DNA of 5,032 bases from Chloroflexota bacterium (GTDB lineage Bacteria > Chloroflexota > Dehalococcoidia > Lucifugimonadales > Lucifugimonadaceae). The notes under the pieces were generated by a model. The model did no database searches and was not told the origin of the DNA. It saw nothing but the letters and a program-made list of their open reading frames with translations. Shown here one piece after another: positions 4,975 through 5,032 of the stretch. Position numbers and translations under genes: made by a program. Location of the stretch: the NCBI GenBank assembly GCA_016210435.1, contig JACQUF010000380.1, positions 1 to 5,032 on the forward strand, read 5' to 3'. Every line of letters begins with the position of its first letter. Position 1 is the first letter of the stretch.

Positions 4975-5032
4975 ATGAAGATCAGCACCGAATCGCTTGC
5001 CCGCGCATCCGCGATGCATCCATGGCGGACCA
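4975..5032 (+). CDS. Probable MMPL/RND-family transporter, 3' partial (first 19 codons)
   Basis: The frame from the ATG at 4975 runs open to the window end and encodes MKISTESLARASAMHPWRT. The pattern S-L-A-R-A-S-x-x-H-P-W-R-T is the usual cytoplasmic lead-in before the first transmembrane helix of MMPL-type RND transporters in high-GC bacteria; that recognition is from memory of the family. Such proteins export lipids, hydrophobic drugs or metabolites using the proton gradient. It has a well-placed GGAG and follows the TetR gene by 58 bp, a common regulator-transporter pairing. No membrane helix is within the window, so the family call rests on 19 residues; another start-proximal Rossmann-free membrane or hypothetical protein is possible. 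Confidence 0.6.
   Translation, partial: MKISTESLARASAMHPWRT

Noticed and set aside
1..5032. CRISPR array, tRNA/rRNA gene, insertion sequence, phage or defence module
   Set aside because: No regularly spaced repeats, no cloverleaf or rRNA signature, no transposase, integrase or defence-type domain is visible; the genes are ordinary metabolic and regulatory families.

Overview
The window is GC-rich, densely packed bacterial DNA with short gaps, tail-to-tail overlaps and a divergent regulatory region. The families present (Gfo/Idh/MocA oxidoreductase, BEM46-like alpha/beta hydrolase, CaiB/BaiF CoA-transferase, SMP-30 lactonase, TetR regulator, probable MMPL/RND transporter) are typical of free-living environmental bacteria with broad catabolic gene sets. 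A CCCTCACC...CCCTCTC/GAGAGGG intergenic element at 1798-1831 resembles repeats I associate with Chloroflexota and some other high-GC environmental lineages. That lineage guess is weak, because no ribosomal or other marker gene is present.

Layout. (1) 2-1018, plus strand: 3' part of an NAD(P)-dependent Gfo/Idh/MocA oxidoreductase, cut by the window edge. (2) 966-1784, minus: alpha/beta hydrolase, overlapping the oxidoreductase tail-to-tail by 53 bp. (3) 1785-1844: short spacer holding the hairpin repeat. (4) 1845-3119, minus: family III CoA-transferase. (5) 3122-3994, minus: SMP-30/gluconolactonase-like beta-propeller, only 2 bp upstream of the CoA-transferase. (6) 3995-4271: control region with a CCTTGG-rich stretch and, next to the regulator, a TetR-type palindrome inside two overlapping, opposed promoter-like sequences. 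(7) 4272-4916, plus: TetR/AcrR regulator. (8) 4975-5032, plus: first 19 codons of a probable MMPL/RND transporter with a good Shine-Dalgarno, running off the end.

How the genes may work together (inference). The TetR protein probably binds the palindrome 3 bp upstream of its own start codon. From there it could repress both its own transcript, which probably continues into the transporter, and the opposed lactonase-CoA-transferase(-hydrolase) transcript. A lactonase opening a lactone to a hydroxy acid, then a CoA-transferase activating that acid, would form a short catabolic module beside an efflux or lipid transporter under the same regulator. The families are well supported; the substrate is not visible in the sequence. 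Nothing here is clearly a new kind of system. The most noteworthy structure is the compact divergent operator-promoter, followed by the repeat-rich leader and a codon-usage step inside the oxidoreductase.
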